Notes: generated by a model from the sequence alone, not told the origin. 64,000 nucleotides of DNA from Buchnera aphidicola (Sipha maydis) (GCF_024029855.1 NZ_CP097205.1:372001-436000); one strand, 5' to 3'. Positions 40,432 to 52,067 are shown, counted from the stretch's first letter. Numbers and translations: made by a program.

Positions 40432-40968
40432 TTATCGTGTGTTTTGTGAATATCTCTTTACGGATAATAAAATTTCTTTTTTTGCATGTTTTGCATTTTC
40501 CCATTTTATAATTTTTGTCCATTTTTCTTTTTCTAGTTTTTTATAACATTCAAAAAAATGTTCTATTTTTTTTAATAAATTTTTTGATAGATCTTTTACT
40601 TCTTTAATTTTTTTGTTTTTTTTGCAAACATTATTAGTAGGAACACATATTATTTTATGATCGAATCCAGATTCGTCTTGCATATTCAGCATACCTATCG
40701 GTCTGCATTCAATGACAGAATATGGTAGTAAAGGGTAAGAAGTAATTACCAAAGCATCTAAAGGATCTTCGTCAAGAGAGAGTGTTTTATTAATAAATCC
40801 ATAATTACATGGATAAAACATGGCTGTAGGAATAATTCTATCAACAAAAAGCATATTATTTTTTTTATTTATTTCATATTTTATTGGATAAGAATTAGCT
40901 TGTATTTCAATGATTACATATATTTTTTCTGGAATTTTCTTTCCAGATGGTATTTTATTTATATTCAT
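40432..40968 (-). CDS. ppa: Inorganic pyrophosphatase (family I)
   Basis: Hydrolyses pyrophosphate, pulling biosynthetic reactions forward. The product is 178 aa (E. coli 176). The signature is DEDPLDALVI (usually DGDPxDVLV), with the three metal-binding Asp kept; KYEINKKNNMLFVDRIIPTA and YPCNYGFI are also present. A small 8-bp hairpin (40387-40394 with 40399-40406) lies just after the gene and could terminate it. Confidence 0.96.
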   Translation of the reverse strand: MNINKIPSGKKIPEKIYVIIEIQANSYPIKYEINKKNNMLFVDRIIPTAMFYPCNYGFINKTLSLDEDPLDALVITSYPLLPYSVIECRPIGMLNMQDESGFDHKIICVPTNNVCKKNKKIKEVKDLSKNLLKKIEHFFECYKKLEKEKWTKIIKWENAKHAKKEILLSVKRYSQNTR

Positions 40969-41068
40969 ATTATATACTTGTAATTTTTATAAAAATAAAG
41001 ATTAATTTTTTTTACATTATATGTTTTACATATCATAATAGCAATTTTAGAACTTTTATTTTTTTTTA

Positions 41069-41095
41069 TTTTTTTTTTTTTTTTTTTTTTTTTTT
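41069..41095. repeat. Homopolymer tract of 27 T upstream of pmbA
   Basis: Longest single-base run in the window, in the ppa-pmbA divergent spacer about 100 bases before pmbA. Confidence 0.75.
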
Positions 41096-41194
41096 GAATT
41101 GTTCATATTGAAGATTTTAATATTTTTGAAAATTTTTATAAAAAAATATGTTACAGGATAAATAAATTATTAATCAAAAATGAAAGGGTAATAA

Positions 41195-42544
41195 ATGTAT
41201 GAATTAAAAGATATTTTAAAAGATGAACAAACTTTAAAAAAAATTATTTTTCAAGCTCTTTTTGAACTTCAAGGGAAAGTGGATGATTCTCATATATGTA
41301 TTCAAAAAACTTATAATAATATTATAACAGTAAGAAATGGATTAACAGAATATATAGAGTTTAGTGATGACATTTTTTTTTCTATTACTGTATACTTAAA
41401 TCATAGGAAAGGAACTGTTACATCAACTGATATTAGTATAAAATCTTTAAAAAGAACTATAAATTCTGCTATTGAAATTGCTAAATTGACTTCACCTGAT
41501 TATAATTCAGGTCTTCCAAAATTTAATTTATTTTCTTATGAAGCATTAGATCTTGATTTATTTCATCTTTCTATTTTAGATCTAAAAGATGGAGTAAAAT
41601 TAGCTCGTTTAACTGAAAAATATGCTTTGAACTTTGATAAAAGAATTATTAATACAGAAGGTAGTTGTTTTTCTTCTAGTATAAAAATTACTGCTTTTGG
41701 AAATACGAAAGGAATTGTTCAAACATATAAATCTAGTGAATATTCTTTATCTGTTTGTACTATTTCTCAAGAGAGACATTCGAAAAAAAAAGAAAGAGAT
41801 TATTATTATTCTATTTCAAGAAAGTTCAATGATTTAAAATCTCCGAAATATATAGGGAATAAATGTTCAGAAAGAGCTTTAATGCGTTTAAATTCACATA
41901 AAATATCTACTCAAAAATTATCTGTTATTTTTATTTCGGATATATCTTCAGAAATATTTGATTGTTTAGCACAAGCTATTCAAGGAGATAAAGTATATAA
42001 AAAATCTACTTTTTTATTAAATAGTTTACAGAAAGTTATCTTTCCAGTTTGGTTAAATATATTTGAAAATCCTCATATAAAGAGAGGTCTTTATTCTGCT
42101 CCTTTTGATAATGAAGGAACTTTGACAAAACCACGTTTTATTGTAAAAAATGGAGTTTTACAGACATGGTTGTTAAATTCTTATTCTGCAAGAAAATTAA
42201 ATTTACAGAATACAGGGCATGCAGGCGGTATTTATAATTGGATTTTTTTACAAAAAAATAATATTGCACTAGAATTTTTGTTACAAAAAATGAATTTTGG
42301 ATTAGTTATAACAGATTTTATGGGAGATGGATTTAATTTAGTAAACGGAGATTTTTCAAGAGGCGCGTCAGGATATTTGATAGAAAATGGAACTTTTAAA
42401 CATGCTATTAGTGAAATCACTGTTTCTGGAAATTTAAAAGAAATATATAAAAATATTGTTTGTATGAGTAATGATTATGATAGAAGAAAAAGTATACAAT
42501 CAGGATCAATTTTAATATCTGAAATAAATATTTCAGGAATGTAG
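41195..42544 (+). CDS. pmbA: Metalloprotease subunit PmbA (TldE)
   Basis: Partner of TldD in a heterodimeric metalloprotease that in E. coli matures microcin B17 and degrades CcdA. The product is 449 aa (E. coli 450) and is collinear, with DFMGDGFNLVNGDFSRGASG and an SGSILISEINISGM end. PmbA itself lacks the HExxxH metal site, which belongs to TldD (not in the window). Its natural substrate in an endosymbiont is unknown. Confidence 0.94.
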   Translation: MYELKDILKDEQTLKKIIFQALFELQGKVDDSHICIQKTYNNIITVRNGLTEYIEFSDDIFFSITVYLNHRKGTVTSTDISIKSLKRTINSAIEIAKLTSPDYNSGLPKFNLFSYEALDLDLFHLSILDLKDGVKLARLTEKYALNFDKRIINTEGSCFSSSIKITAFGNTKGIVQTYKSSEYSLSVCTISQERHSKKKERDYYYSISRKFNDLKSPKYIGNKCSERALMRLNSHKISTQKLSVIFISDISSEIFDCLAQAIQGDKVYKKSTFLLNSLQKVIFPVWLNIFENPHIKRGLYSAPFDNEGTLTKPRFIVKNGVLQTWLLNSYSARKLNLQNTGHAGGIYNWIFLQKNNIALEFLLQKMNFGLVITDFMGDGFNLVNGDFSRGASGYLIENGTFKHAISEITVSGNLKEIYKNIVCMSNDYDRRKSIQSGSILISEINISGM

Positions 42545-42607
42545 AATAAATTTTGTAATAAAGTTTTTATTTCAGTGGATAATGATTATATAAAATTTAT
42601 TTCTTTT

Positions 42608-42999
42608 GAAGTTGACCGATAAGCCGGGTTCTGTTTTAGACAATCATTTATCTTGACTAAATATCACTATTTAGTTCTAGCAGCCTACCCAGGTTTAAGT
42701 ACGGACAAATACTGTATTTACCTATATTTGGCCTTGCTCAAAGAGGAGTTTACCGAAGCTATAAACTGTTACCAATTTATACGGTGCGCTTTTACCGCAC
42801 CTTTTCACCCTTTCCGTTTATTAAATAATATTTAAAATAAACAAAAATATTTAATATTTTGGTGGTTATTTTCTGTGGCACTTTTCGTAGATTGACATCT
42901 CCCAGATGTTATCTGGCTCTTTTGTCCTATAGAGCCCGGACTTTCCTCTCTTTTTATTTTTTTAATATTCTAAAAAAGAGCGATTGTCTGGTCAACTTC
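42608..42999 (-). ncRNA. rnpB: RNase P RNA (M1 RNA)
   Basis: Catalytic RNA that makes mature tRNA 5' ends. Read on the minus strand it begins GAAGTTGACCAGACAATCGC and ends with the AGAACCCGGCTTATCGGTCA region, as in E. coli. The universally conserved GAGGAAAGTCCGGGCTC is at 42932-42948, and the GGTAAACTCC and GGTGCGGTAAAAG segments of the specificity and P15-P17 regions are present. About 392 bases (E. coli 377). Ends are estimated within a few bases. Short reading frames on either strand here are spurious. Confidence 0.95.
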
Positions 43000-43009
43000 A
43001 TTTTAAATA

Positions 43010-43873
43010 TTATAATAATTTTTTATTTTTGTCATTATTTTGTTTTTTTAACAGGTATTTATATAAAGAATTTTTTTTTATTTTATGTATTTTGGATGTT
43101 AATAATGCTGTTTTTTTTAAAGAAAAATATTTTTTTAAAATTTTTAATGTTTTTTTTATCTTTTCAGAAATTTTTTTTTTTTTATTGTATCCTGAAATTA
43201 TTAAAACTATTTCTCCTTTACAAATTATTTTATTTTTCTTATATTTATTAAATATATAAGAAATTTTATTACAATAAATTGATTCCCAATATTTAGTTAA
43301 TTCTCTTGCTATTGTTATTTTTCTATTTTCTCCAAATTCTTTTAATAATTCTTTTAAACTTTTTTTAATTCTACGCGCAGTTTCAAAGAAAATTATTGTT
43401 CTTTCTTCGAATTTTAAAGATTTTATTTTTTTTATACGTTCTTTTTTTTTAGATGGAATGAATCCTTCAAAACAAAATCGGTTTGATGGAATACCGGAAG
43501 CACTTAAAGCAGTAATAATTGAACACGCACCTGGTAAAGGAATAATTTTAATTTTTTTGAAATGACATTCTCGAATGAGTAAAAATCCTGGATCATTAAT
43601 AGTAGGTGTTCCAGCTTCTGATACTAAGGCGATATTTTTTTTTTTTAAAAGATTAGAGATAATTTTTTTTATATTTTTAAATTCATTATGTTGATGTAAA
43701 GATATTATTGGTTTTTTGATATTAAAGTTATTTAATAATCTTAATGTTTTTTTATAATTTTCTGATGCTATATAATCAATTTTTTTTAATGTTTCTATTG
43801 CTCTATAAGTTATATCAGATATGTTTCCTATTGGTGTTGGTACAATAAAAAGATTTCCAAAATTTTTTATCAT
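43010..43873 (-). CDS. rsmI: 16S rRNA 2'-O-ribose C1402 methyltransferase RsmI
   Basis: SAM-dependent methyltransferase that modifies C1402 in the ribosomal P site together with RsmH. The product is 287 aa (E. coli 286). VPTPIGNISDITYRAIETL, LVSEAGTPTINDPG, PLPGACSIITALSASG and ARELTKYWESI match the tetrapyrrole-methylase-fold family RsmI (YraL). Its stop is only 10 bases before the start of rnpB on the same strand. Confidence 0.95.
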   Translation of the reverse strand: MIKNFGNLFIVPTPIGNISDITYRAIETLKKIDYIASENYKKTLRLLNNFNIKKPIISLHQHNEFKNIKKIISNLLKKKNIALVSEAGTPTINDPGFLLIRECHFKKIKIIPLPGACSIITALSASGIPSNRFCFEGFIPSKKKERIKKIKSLKFEERTIIFFETARRIKKSLKELLKEFGENRKITIARELTKYWESIYCNKISYIFNKYKKNKIICKGEIVLIISGYNKKKKISEKIKKTLKILKKYFSLKKTALLTSKIHKIKKNSLYKYLLKKQNNDKNKKLL

Positions 43874-43969
43874 TTTTATTTAAGATATTTTATTTTTTAT
43901 AAAATTATATCATATTTGTATAAATGTATTTTTTTGTTGTTTAAAAATATAAAAAATATTAGGAATTAT

Positions 43970-45217
43970 ATGAAAAGAGTTGTAGTTACTGGTTTGGGAG
44001 TATTATCTAATATAGGAAAAAACAAAAAAACTGTTTTAAAATCTTTAAAAAATGGACGATCAGGAATTATTTTTTCAGAAGAAATGCAAAAAATAGGAAT
44101 GAAAAGTAATGTTTGGGGTAAAATAAATTTTAATTATCAAAAGATTCTACAAAAAAAAATATTTAAATATATGAATACGGAAACTATGTATGCATATTTT
44201 GCTATGAAAAATGCTTTAAAAGATTCTCGATTAAAAAAAAATGAATATCAAGAAAATGAAAAAGTTGGGATAATTGTCGGAACAGGTTTTTGTTCTGCAA
44301 GAAACAATTTTTTAGAATTTAAAAAAAATATTTTTTATAAAAAAAATATTTTTGATGAAAATTTTGATAATTTAGATATTTATTATTTATTTAAAGTTAT
44401 GAATTCTAGTGTTTCTGCTTGTTTATCTACTTGTTTTAAAATTCATGGATTAAGTTATTCGATTAGTTCAGCTTGTGCAACATCAGCTAATTGTGTTGGT
44501 CATGCATATGAATTAATTAAATCTGGGCAACAAGATATAATTTTTGCCGGAGGATCAGAAGCATTGACATTAGATACTGCTTATTCTTTTGATCTGATTA
44601 ATGCTCTTTCAAGTAAATATAATAATTTTCCAAAGAATGCTTCTCGTGTTTATGATATGAATCGTGATGGATTTGTTATATCTGAAGGGAGTGGAATAAT
44701 TGTTTTAGAAGAATTAGATTCTGCTTTATTAAGAAAAGCGCATATTTATGGAGAAATTATATCATATAGTTCTAATTCTAATGGAAGTAGTATGTTTTTT
44801 CCTTCGGAAAAAGGAATAATTAGATGTATTAAAAATGCTATTGGTTCGAAATTTATGAAAATAGATTGTATTAATGTGCATGCAACTTCTACAAAAATCG
44901 GAGATATTATCGAATTAAATGCTATAAAAAAAGTTTTTAGAAATAAATATTTACCTTTAATTTCATCAACAAAATCTATGACAGGCCATTCTTTAGGAGC
45001 TTCTGGATCACATGAAATAATTTTTTTGTTATTAATGTTAGAAAATAATTTTATTGCTCCAAGCATTAATATAGAAAATTTAGATCCAAAAATTAAAGAT
45101 ATTAAAATTATAACTCAATATTACAAAATTTTTTTAAAAACAGTTATGTTAATTAGTTTAGGATTTGGAGGTGTTAATACTGTTTTGATTTTTAAAAAAT
45201 TTAAAAATAAAAAATGA
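43970..45217 (+). CDS. fabB: 3-oxoacyl-[ACP] synthase I FabB
   Basis: Condensing enzyme of fatty acid elongation. Start ATG 43970 has AGGA 5 bases upstream; the upstream in-frame codons (from 43916) do not match the family. The product is 415 aa (E. coli 406). The Cys-His-His triad is present: Cys169 in SSACATSANC, His304 in NVHATST and His340 in MTGHSLGASG. No other fatty acid gene is in the window. Confidence 0.96.
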   Translation: MKRVVVTGLGVLSNIGKNKKTVLKSLKNGRSGIIFSEEMQKIGMKSNVWGKINFNYQKILQKKIFKYMNTETMYAYFAMKNALKDSRLKKNEYQENEKVGIIVGTGFCSARNNFLEFKKNIFYKKNIFDENFDNLDIYYLFKVMNSSVSACLSTCFKIHGLSYSISSACATSANCVGHAYELIKSGQQDIIFAGGSEALTLDTAYSFDLINALSSKYNNFPKNASRVYDMNRDGFVISEGSGIIVLEELDSALLRKAHIYGEIISYSSNSNGSSMFFPSEKGIIRCIKNAIGSKFMKIDCINVHATSTKIGDIIELNAIKKVFRNKYLPLISSTKSMTGHSLGASGSHEIIFLLLMLENNFIAPSINIENLDPKIKDIKIITQYYKIFLKTVMLISLGFGGVNTVLIFKKFKNKK

Positions 45218-45304
45218 TTTTTTTTAAAAAATATAATTATTAAAATAAGTTAATATATAATATTATAATGTTTTTTATTTTTTAATTAAAGGTGAATTTA
45301 TTTT

Positions 45305-46261
45305 ATGAATCAATTAGAGCAATTAAAAAATTATACAAAAGTTGTTGTAGATAGTGGCGACATTAATAATATAGAAAAATATAAACCACATGATGCAACA
45401 ACAAATCCTTCTTTAATTTTAAAAGTCATAAAAATGCCAGAGTATCAATATTTATTAAAAGATGCGATAAATTATGCACATAAAAAGGGAGGAAATAAAA
45501 CACAAAAGATCATTAATGCTACAGATAAAATTATTGTCAGTATTGGAATAGAAATTTTAAAGAAAATACCTGGATTTATATCTAGTGAAGTAGATTCAAG
45601 ATTATCTTTTAATACTGAAGAAAGCATTTTAAAAGCTCATAAAATTATTGAGATGTATGAACAAGAATATGGAATTCCAAGATCGAAAATATTAATAAAG
45701 TTAGCATCAACATGGGAATGTATAAAAGCTGCACAGTTTTTAGAAAAAGATAATATTAAATGTAATTTAACTTTGTTATTTTCATTTGCTCAAGCTCGAG
45801 CTTGTGCAGAATCTAATGTTTTTTTAATATCTCCTTTTGTAGGAAGAATATATGATTGGTATAAATCTAAATATCCAGAAATTATATATAATTCTTCAAA
45901 TGATCCAGGAGTAAAATCTGTTAAAAAAATTTATGAATATTATAAAAAATATTCTTATAATACAATTATTATGGGAGCAAGTTTTAGAAATGTTGATCAA
46001 ATTTTAGAGTTATCAGGATGTGATCGTTTAACTATTTCTCCTGAATTATTAGGTTTTTTGCAATGCAATACTAAAAAAATTTTTTGTAAATTAAAAAAAC
46101 CGAACAAGAAATATCAACATCCAAAACATCGACTATCTGAATCAGAATTTAGATGGTTACATAACCAAGATGCTATGGCTGTTGAAAAATTATCTGAAGG
46201 AATACGGCAATTTAGTCTTGATCAAGATATATTAGAAAAAATTGTATTAAAAAATTTTTAA
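45305..46261 (+). CDS. tal: Transaldolase
   Basis: Transfers a dihydroxyacetone unit between sugar phosphates in the non-oxidative pentose phosphate pathway. The product is 318 aa (E. coli TalB 317, TalA 316). The Schiff-base Lys132 is in [20 protein letters not shown] is the N-terminal signature. Next to tkt, as E. coli talA is next to tktB, so talA may be the stricter ortholog name. Confidence 0.96.
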   Translation: MNQLEQLKNYTKVVVDSGDINNIEKYKPHDATTNPSLILKVIKMPEYQYLLKDAINYAHKKGGNKTQKIINATDKIIVSIGIEILKKIPGFISSEVDSRLSFNTEESILKAHKIIEMYEQEYGIPRSKILIKLASTWECIKAAQFLEKDNIKCNLTLLFSFAQARACAESNVFLISPFVGRIYDWYKSKYPEIIYNSSNDPGVKSVKKIYEYYKKYSYNTIIMGASFRNVDQILELSGCDRLTISPELLGFLQCNTKKIFCKLKKPNKKYQHPKHRLSESEFRWLHNQDAMAVEKLSEGIRQFSLDQDILEKIVLKNF

Positions 46262-46281
46262 TTTTTTAAGAAAATAATTTA

Positions 46282-46303
46282 TTTTTTTTTTTTTTTTTTT
46301 TTT
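46282..46303. repeat. Homopolymer tract of 22 T between tal and tkt
   Basis: Uninterrupted T run in the 71-base tal-tkt spacer, about 30 bases upstream of the tkt start. Confidence 0.75.
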
Positions 46304-46332
46304 AAATTTATTATTTGATAATAGGAGAAAAA

Positions 46333-48333
46333 ATGTTTTTGAAAAAAAATTTATCTAATGCTATTCGTGCATTAAGTATGGATGCAGTACAATTAGCTAA
46401 TTCTGGACATCCAGGAACACCAATGGGAATGGCAGATATTGCAGAAGTTTTATGGCGTTATTTTTTAAAACATAATCCTAAAAATCCATTTTGGGATAAT
46501 AGAGATCGTTTTATTTTATCTAACGGTCATGCATCTATGCTTTTATATAGTTTATTACATTTAACAGGATATGATGTAAAAATTTCTGATTTAAAAAATT
46601 TTAGAAAATTACATTCGAAAACTCCAGGTCATCCTGAAATAGGATATACTCCAGGTATAGAAACTACGACAGGTCCTTTAGGACAAGGTATTGCAATATC
46701 TGTAGGAATGGCTATAGCAGAAAGAACTTTAGGTTTGTATTTTAATAAACCGAATTATAAAGTGGTTGATCATTATACTTGGGTATTTGCTGGTGATGGT
46801 TGCTTAATGGAAGGAATTTCGCATGAAGTTTGTTCTTTAGCTGGAACTTTAAAATTAGGGAAGTTAGTTCTTTTTTATGATAGAAATAATATTTCAATAG
46901 ATGGAAAATTAGATGACTGGTTTTCTGAAGATGTTAAAAAAAGATTTGAATCATACAATTGGTATGTCATTGATAACATAGATGGGCATAATCAAGATTC
47001 TATTTTTGATGCAATTAATCAAGCTAAAAAAATAAAAAATAAACCAGTAATTATAATTTGTAACACAATAATTGGTTTTGGATCACCTAATAAATCTGGC
47101 ACAGCTGATGCTCATGGAGCTCCTTTAGGCGAGGAAGAAGTTTTATTATCGAAAAAAAATTTAAATTGGAAATATAAAAAATTTGAAATACCAGATTATA
47201 TTTATAAAGAATGGAATGCTGAAAAAAAAGGAAAAAAATTAGAGCAGTCTTGGAATATTATGTTCGAAAAATATAAAAAGAAATATCCAAAATTAGCCAA
47301 TGAATATAAACGTCGTATGAAAAAATCTCTTCCGAAAAATTGGAAAGAAATTATTGATAATTTAGTTAAAAAATTGAAATTATGTAAAGAAGATATATCT
47401 ACTAGACAAGCTTCAAAAAATATTATTGAATATTTTGGTCCTTATCTTTTAGAATTAATTGGTGGATCTGCTGATCTTGCTCCAAGTAATTTAACTAAAT
47501 GGTCTGGTTCAAAATCAATTAATAAATATTTTTCTGGAAACTATATTCATTATGGTGTGCGAGAGTTTGGAATGACAGCTATCGCAAATGGAATTTCACA
47601 ACATGGCGGCTTGATTCCTTATACAGCAACTTTTTTAATATTTTTAGAATATGCACGCAATGCAGTAAGAATGTCTGCTTTAATGAAAACACAACAAATT
47701 TTAATATATACACATGATTCAATTGGTTTAGGTGAAGACGGTCCAACTCATCAACCAATAGAGCAATTAATGAATTTAAGATCTACTCCAAATATGAGTG
47801 TTTGGAGACCATCTGATTATTTAGAAACTTTGTTTTCTTGGAAACATGCCATAGAAAGAAAAAATGGTCCAACAGCTTTAATTCTATCTAGACAAAATTT
47901 AAGTTTTATTGAAAGAGATAATATGCAAATTAAAAATATTAAAAAAGGAGGGTATATATTAATTGATAGTTCTAAAAAATTAGATATTATTTTAATATCT
48001 ACTGGTTCAGAGTTACATTTAGCTGTTTTATCTGCGGAAAAATTGATAAAATTAGGATATTCTGTGCGTGTCGTATCTTTACCTTCAACAGATGTTTTTG
48101 ATAATCAAGATTCAGATTATAAAGAATATGTTTTGCCTGAAAAAATAAAAAATAGAATTGTTATTGAAGCAAGTTTTTCAGATTATTGGCATAAATATAT
48201 TGGTTTAGATGGTATGATTATTGGAATGAAAAATTTCGGAGAATCTGCTCCTGCGAATGATTTATTTAAAAAATTTGGATTTACTGTCTCTAATATTGTT
48301 AAAAAATCTATCTCTTTAATTAACAAAAAATAA
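46333..48333 (+). CDS. tkt: Transketolase
   Basis: Thiamine diphosphate enzyme moving two-carbon units between sugar phosphates; supplies pentoses for PRPP and erythrose-4-P for the shikimate pathway. Start ATG 46333 has AGGAGA nearby; the frame extends to a TTG at 46315 without family support. The product is 666 aa (E. coli 663). [36 protein letters not shown] and [15 protein letters not shown] are conserved. Confidence 0.97.
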   Translation: MFLKKNLSNAIRALSMDAVQLANSGHPGTPMGMADIAEVLWRYFLKHNPKNPFWDNRDRFILSNGHASMLLYSLLHLTGYDVKISDLKNFRKLHSKTPGHPEIGYTPGIETTTGPLGQGIAISVGMAIAERTLGLYFNKPNYKVVDHYTWVFAGDGCLMEGISHEVCSLAGTLKLGKLVLFYDRNNISIDGKLDDWFSEDVKKRFESYNWYVIDNIDGHNQDSIFDAINQAKKIKNKPVIIICNTIIGFGSPNKSGTADAHGAPLGEEEVLLSKKNLNWKYKKFEIPDYIYKEWNAEKKGKKLEQSWNIMFEKYKKKYPKLANEYKRRMKKSLPKNWKEIIDNLVKKLKLCKEDISTRQASKNIIEYFGPYLLELIGGSADLAPSNLTKWSGSKSINKYFSGNYIHYGVREFGMTAIANGISQHGGLIPYTATFLIFLEYARNAVRMSALMKTQQILIYTHDSIGLGEDGPTHQPIEQLMNLRSTPNMSVWRPSDYLETLFSWKHAIERKNGPTALILSRQNLSFIERDNMQIKNIKKGGYILIDSSKKLDIILISTGSELHLAVLSAEKLIKLGYSVRVVSLPSTDVFDNQDSDYKEYVLPEKIKNRIVIEASFSDYWHKYIGLDGMIIGMKNFGESAPANDLFKKFGFTVSNIVKKSISLINKK

Positions 48334-48379
48334 TTTTTAATTCAAAATAATATATAAAAAATTTTTATGTCAGGAAGTT

Positions 48380-49510
48380 ATGCTTAATTCTATTATTAAT
48401 TTAAGTAAAGAGTTAATTAAAATTCCTTCTATTAGTCCTCTTGATTTAGGTTGTCAAGAGATTTTAGCTCAAAAATTAAAAAAAATTGGTTTTATTATAG
48501 AAAATATTAAAATTAATCGAACCAGTAATTTATGGGCATATAAAGGACATGGAAAGACTTTGACTTTCGTTGGTCATACTGATGTTGTCCCAGCTGGAAA
48601 TATTAAAAAATGGAAAATTCATCCATTTCAACCTATAGTAATTAATGATTATTTGTTTGGTCGAGGTTCTGCAGATATGAAAGGATCTATTTCTGCAATG
48701 ATTTGTGCTACGGAAAATTTTCTTAAAAAATATAATTTTCATAAAGGAAGAATTTCTTTTTTATTGACTTCTGATGAAGAATCTCGTGCTTGTGATGGCA
48801 CAAAAAAGATTGTTCAAATTTTAAAAAAAAGAAAAGAAAAAATAAATTATTGTTTAGTAGGTGAACCAACTAGTAATAAAATTTTAGGTGATTGTATAAA
48901 AAATGGGAGAAGAGGATCTCTAAGTGCTGTAATTACTATATATGGAATTCAAGGACATATTGCGTATCCTAATTTGGCAGAAAATCCTATTCATAAATCT
49001 ATTGTTTTTATTAAAAAATTAATTAATTTAGAGTTAGATCGTGGAAATGATTATTTTAAACCTAGTTGTTTGCAAATTTTTTTTATTTCTTCTGGAAAGT
49101 TAAATATTACAAATATGATTCCTGATTCTATTAAAATTGGTTTAAATATTAGATATACTCCTGAAATCAAGAAAAAAAATATTGTTTTAAAAATTGAAGA
49201 AATGTTAAAAAAAAATAGTTTAAAAAATAAAATATCTTGGTTTTTTTCAGGTGATCCTTTTCTTACTAGTTCAGGAAAATTATTACAAGTTACAAAATCT
49301 TCTATTCAAAAGATTTTAAAAATCTCGCCTTATTTATCTACTTCTGGAGGCACTTCAGATGGTCGTTTTTTTCCTTTATTAAAATCAGAAATTATAGAAT
49401 TAGGACCAGTAAATAAAACAATACATAAAATAAATGAATGTGTAAAAGTTCAAGATTTATATTTATTAAGTAAAATATATGAAAATATTTTAAAAAAACT
49501 ATTTTTATAA
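48380..49510 (+). CDS. dapE: Succinyl-diaminopimelate desuccinylase DapE
   Basis: Zinc enzyme that makes LL-diaminopimelate for lysine and peptidoglycan. The product is 376 aa (E. coli 375). Metal and catalytic residues are seen in FVGHTDVVPAG, GRGSADMKG, TSDEESRACDGT, GEPTS and IHKINE. It converges on dapA, another lysine-pathway gene, across a strong terminator. Confidence 0.97.
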   Translation: MLNSIINLSKELIKIPSISPLDLGCQEILAQKLKKIGFIIENIKINRTSNLWAYKGHGKTLTFVGHTDVVPAGNIKKWKIHPFQPIVINDYLFGRGSADMKGSISAMICATENFLKKYNFHKGRISFLLTSDEESRACDGTKKIVQILKKRKEKINYCLVGEPTSNKILGDCIKNGRRGSLSAVITIYGIQGHIAYPNLAENPIHKSIVFIKKLINLELDRGNDYFKPSCLQIFFISSGKLNITNMIPDSIKIGLNIRYTPEIKKKNIVLKIEEMLKKNSLKNKISWFFSGDPFLTSSGKLLQVTKSSIQKILKISPYLSTSGGTSDGRFFPLLKSEIIELGPVNKTIHKINECVKVQDLYLLSKIYENILKKLFL

Positions 49511-49518
49511 ATAATTTA

Positions 49519-49558
49519 TTGAAATATATTTCAAAGAGAAATATATTTCAATTTTTTT
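49519..49558. terminator. Bidirectional terminator between dapE and dapA
   Basis: Perfect 14-bp inverted repeat (49519-49532 with 49538-49551), 5-base loop, then seven T at 49552-49558. Convergent genes on both sides. Confidence 0.8.
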
Positions 49559-49589
49559 CTTTATTTTGTAAAAATGAAAATTTTTTTTA

Positions 49590-50510
49590 TTATTTTTTTT
49601 TAAAAAGATTAAAAATATTATTTTTTTTAGTAGTGTAAATCTTCTTTTTTTTCAACTCTGTAGAAATAATTTTTCTTAATTTTTTTGATGGTTGTGTCAT
49701 AGGTAATCTTAACGTATTATATTTAATTAAACCTAATTTGTAAGCAGCCCATTTAATTGGAATGGGATTAGATTCCAAGAATAAAATATTATGTAATTTA
49801 ATTAATTTTTTATTTATTTTACGTGCTTGAGAAAAATCTCCAGATAGAGATAATTGACATATTTTTGACATTTCTTTCGCAGCGATATTTGCAGTCACTG
49901 AAATGATTCCATTCCCTCCAAGTTGCATAAAATCAAGACTAGTACTATCATCACCGCTAAAAATCAAAAAATTTTTGTCTACTAAGTATTTTATTTGATT
50001 TAATCTAGATAAATTTCCACTTGCTTCTTTAATTCCAATAATATTTTTTAATTTAGATAATTTATAAATTGTTTGTGGTAATAGATCACATCCTGTTCGA
50101 GATGGAACGTTATATAAAATTTGAGGAATATTAGTGTTTTCAGATATTGTTTTAAAATGTTGATATAATCCTTCTTGTGAAGGTTTATTATAATATGGAG
50201 TAACACTTAAACATGCTGAAATTCCACTTTTTTCGAATTTTTGAGTTAAAAGAACAGCTTCTTTAGTTGAATTTGCTCCTGTTCCAGCAATGATAGGTAT
50301 TTTGTTTTGTGATAATTTTATTGTTAATAAGACTAATTTTATATGTTCTTGATGAGTAAAAGTAGATGATTCTCCTGTTGTTCCTAAAGAAACTATTGCT
50401 TTTGTTTGATTATAAATATGATAATTTATAATATTTCTTAAACTTTTTAAACAAATTTTTTCTTTTTTATTCATAGGAGTAATTAATGCAACAATATTTC
50501 CTTTAAACAT
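49590..50510 (-). CDS. dapA: 4-hydroxy-tetrahydrodipicolinate synthase DapA
   Basis: Condenses pyruvate and aspartate semialdehyde, the first committed step to lysine. Start ATG 50510 ([13 protein letters not shown]) matches E. coli; ATG 50522 adds four residues. The product is 306 aa (E. coli 292); the extra length is a Lys/Asn-rich C-terminal tail that looks like a displaced stop codon. The Schiff-base Lys is in [11 protein letters not shown] and the Tyr in [14 protein letters not shown]. Confidence 0.96.
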   Translation of the reverse strand: MFKGNIVALITPMNKKEKICLKSLRNIINYHIYNQTKAIVSLGTTGESSTFTHQEHIKLVLLTIKLSQNKIPIIAGTGANSTKEAVLLTQKFEKSGISACLSVTPYYNKPSQEGLYQHFKTISENTNIPQILYNVPSRTGCDLLPQTIYKLSKLKNIIGIKEASGNLSRLNQIKYLVDKNFLIFSGDDSTSLDFMQLGGNGIISVTANIAAKEMSKICQLSLSGDFSQARKINKKLIKLHNILFLESNPIPIKWAAYKLGLIKYNTLRLPMTQPSKKLRKIISTELKKKKIYTTKKNNIFNLFKKK

Positions 50511-50756
50511 TTTTTTTTCCATAATAATTTTAAATATAAATTTAATGATAAAATTAATAAATTTTAAAAAAAAATTACTTTTTATTAAAATACAATGTTA
50601 TATTTATATGACATAAATTTTATTGCAACAAGATATTAGAATATTTTTTTACAACAAATAATAAAAAAGATAATTTTTAAAAGATTTTTAAAATTTGAAT
50701 AATAATAATTTTTAATATTTTATATATTTGATTTTTAATCAATCGTTTGTATTAAT

Positions 50757-51821
50757 TTATTTTTTTAAACATTGAGCTTTAAATCGTAGTATATGATCCA
50801 TAATTACAATAGCAATCATGGATTCTGTAATAGGAACAGCTCGTATTCCTACGCATGGATCATGTCTTCCTTTTGTAATAATATTTATAGGTTTATTATT
50901 TATATCGATTCCTTGTGCTGGTATACGTATACTCGAAGTAGGTTTAAACGCACTTTTAACAATGATATCTTGTCCGTTGCTAATACCTCCTATTATTCCA
51001 CCATCCCGGTTACTTAAATATCCTGTAGAGTTCATTTCATCTCTATGTTGACTTCCACGTTTTTGTATAACAGAAAATCCATCTCCTATTTCTACTCCTT
51101 TTACTGCATTAATACTCATTATTGCATATGCGATTTCTGCATCTAGTTTATCAAAAACTGGTTCTCCTAAACCACAAGGAACATTTTTTATTATTGTAGT
51201 GATTTCTGCTCCTATAGAATCTCCATTTTTTTTAATTTTTCTGATTAAAGAATCTATTTTTTGTATTTTATTTTTGTCTGGACAAAAAAAATCATTTTTT
51301 TCTATTTCTTTTAAAGAAATTAAAGGAATTTTTATATTACCAATTTGTGATAAATATCCTTGAATAATAATTTTGTAGTTTTCTTTTAAATATTTTTTTG
51401 CAATCGCTCCTGCTGCTACCCGCATAGCTGTTTCTCGCGCAGATGCTCTTCCTCCTCCCCTATAATCTCTGATTCCATATTTTTTTTGATAAGTATAATC
51501 AGCATGACCTGGTCGAAAAGAATCTTTAATATTTTTATAATCTTGTGATCGATGATCTGTATTTTTAATAATTAATCCAATACTTGTGCCAGTGGTTTTA
51601 TTTTTAAAAACTCCTGATAATATTTTAACAGTGTCTTTTTCTCTTCTTTGAGTAGTATATTTATTTTTTCCTGGTCGTCGTCTATCTAATTCTTTTTGAA
51701 TATCTGATTGAAGAATGTTCATTCCTGGAGGCATTCCATCAATAATACATCCTATTGATTTTCCATGGGATTCACCAAAAGTAGTTACTATAAATATTTT
51801 TCCAATTGAATTTCCTGACAT
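50757..51821 (-). CDS. aroC: Chorismate synthase AroC
   Basis: FMN-dependent last step of the common aromatic pathway. The product is 354 aa (E. coli 361). Conserved: [57 protein letters not shown] and [14 protein letters not shown]. It is divergent from smrB, a linkage also found in E. coli (prmB-aroC and smrB). Confidence 0.97.
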   Translation of the reverse strand: MSGNSIGKIFIVTTFGESHGKSIGCIIDGMPPGMNILQSDIQKELDRRRPGKNKYTTQRREKDTVKILSGVFKNKTTGTSIGLIIKNTDHRSQDYKNIKDSFRPGHADYTYQKKYGIRDYRGGGRASARETAMRVAAGAIAKKYLKENYKIIIQGYLSQIGNIKIPLISLKEIEKNDFFCPDKNKIQKIDSLIRKIKKNGDSIGAEITTIIKNVPCGLGEPVFDKLDAEIAYAIMSINAVKGVEIGDGFSVIQKRGSQHRDEMNSTGYLSNRDGGIIGGISNGQDIIVKSAFKPTSSIRIPAQGIDINNKPINIITKGRHDPCVGIRAVPITESMIAIVIMDHILRFKAQCLKK

Positions 51822-52067
51822 GTTTTCCTCGATAATAAAATATTTTCAATATTAGTAGAATTTAAAGAAAATTTGAAAATATAAATTTGATAAGGTATTA
51901 TTGTATAAAATTGTTTTTTCAAATTAAGTTTTTCATATATTATATAAAAATTTTTGATCAAAATTTTTTATTTCTAAAAAAAAAAGAAATTAAAAAATAT
52001 AAAAATATTTTTATATATTTATTTTTTTTGAATTTTTATTTAATAAATTTTATTCTGGTTTGTAATA

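Noticed and set aside
42653-43259. Several ORFs of 60-130 aa on the plus strand
   Set aside because: They are antisense to rnpB and to the 3' end of rsmI and resemble no protein; the RNase P RNA explains the conserved sequence.
50728-50742. Small TTGAT/ATCAA hairpin near the aroC 3' end
   Set aside because: Five A/T-rich pairs are expected by chance in this composition.
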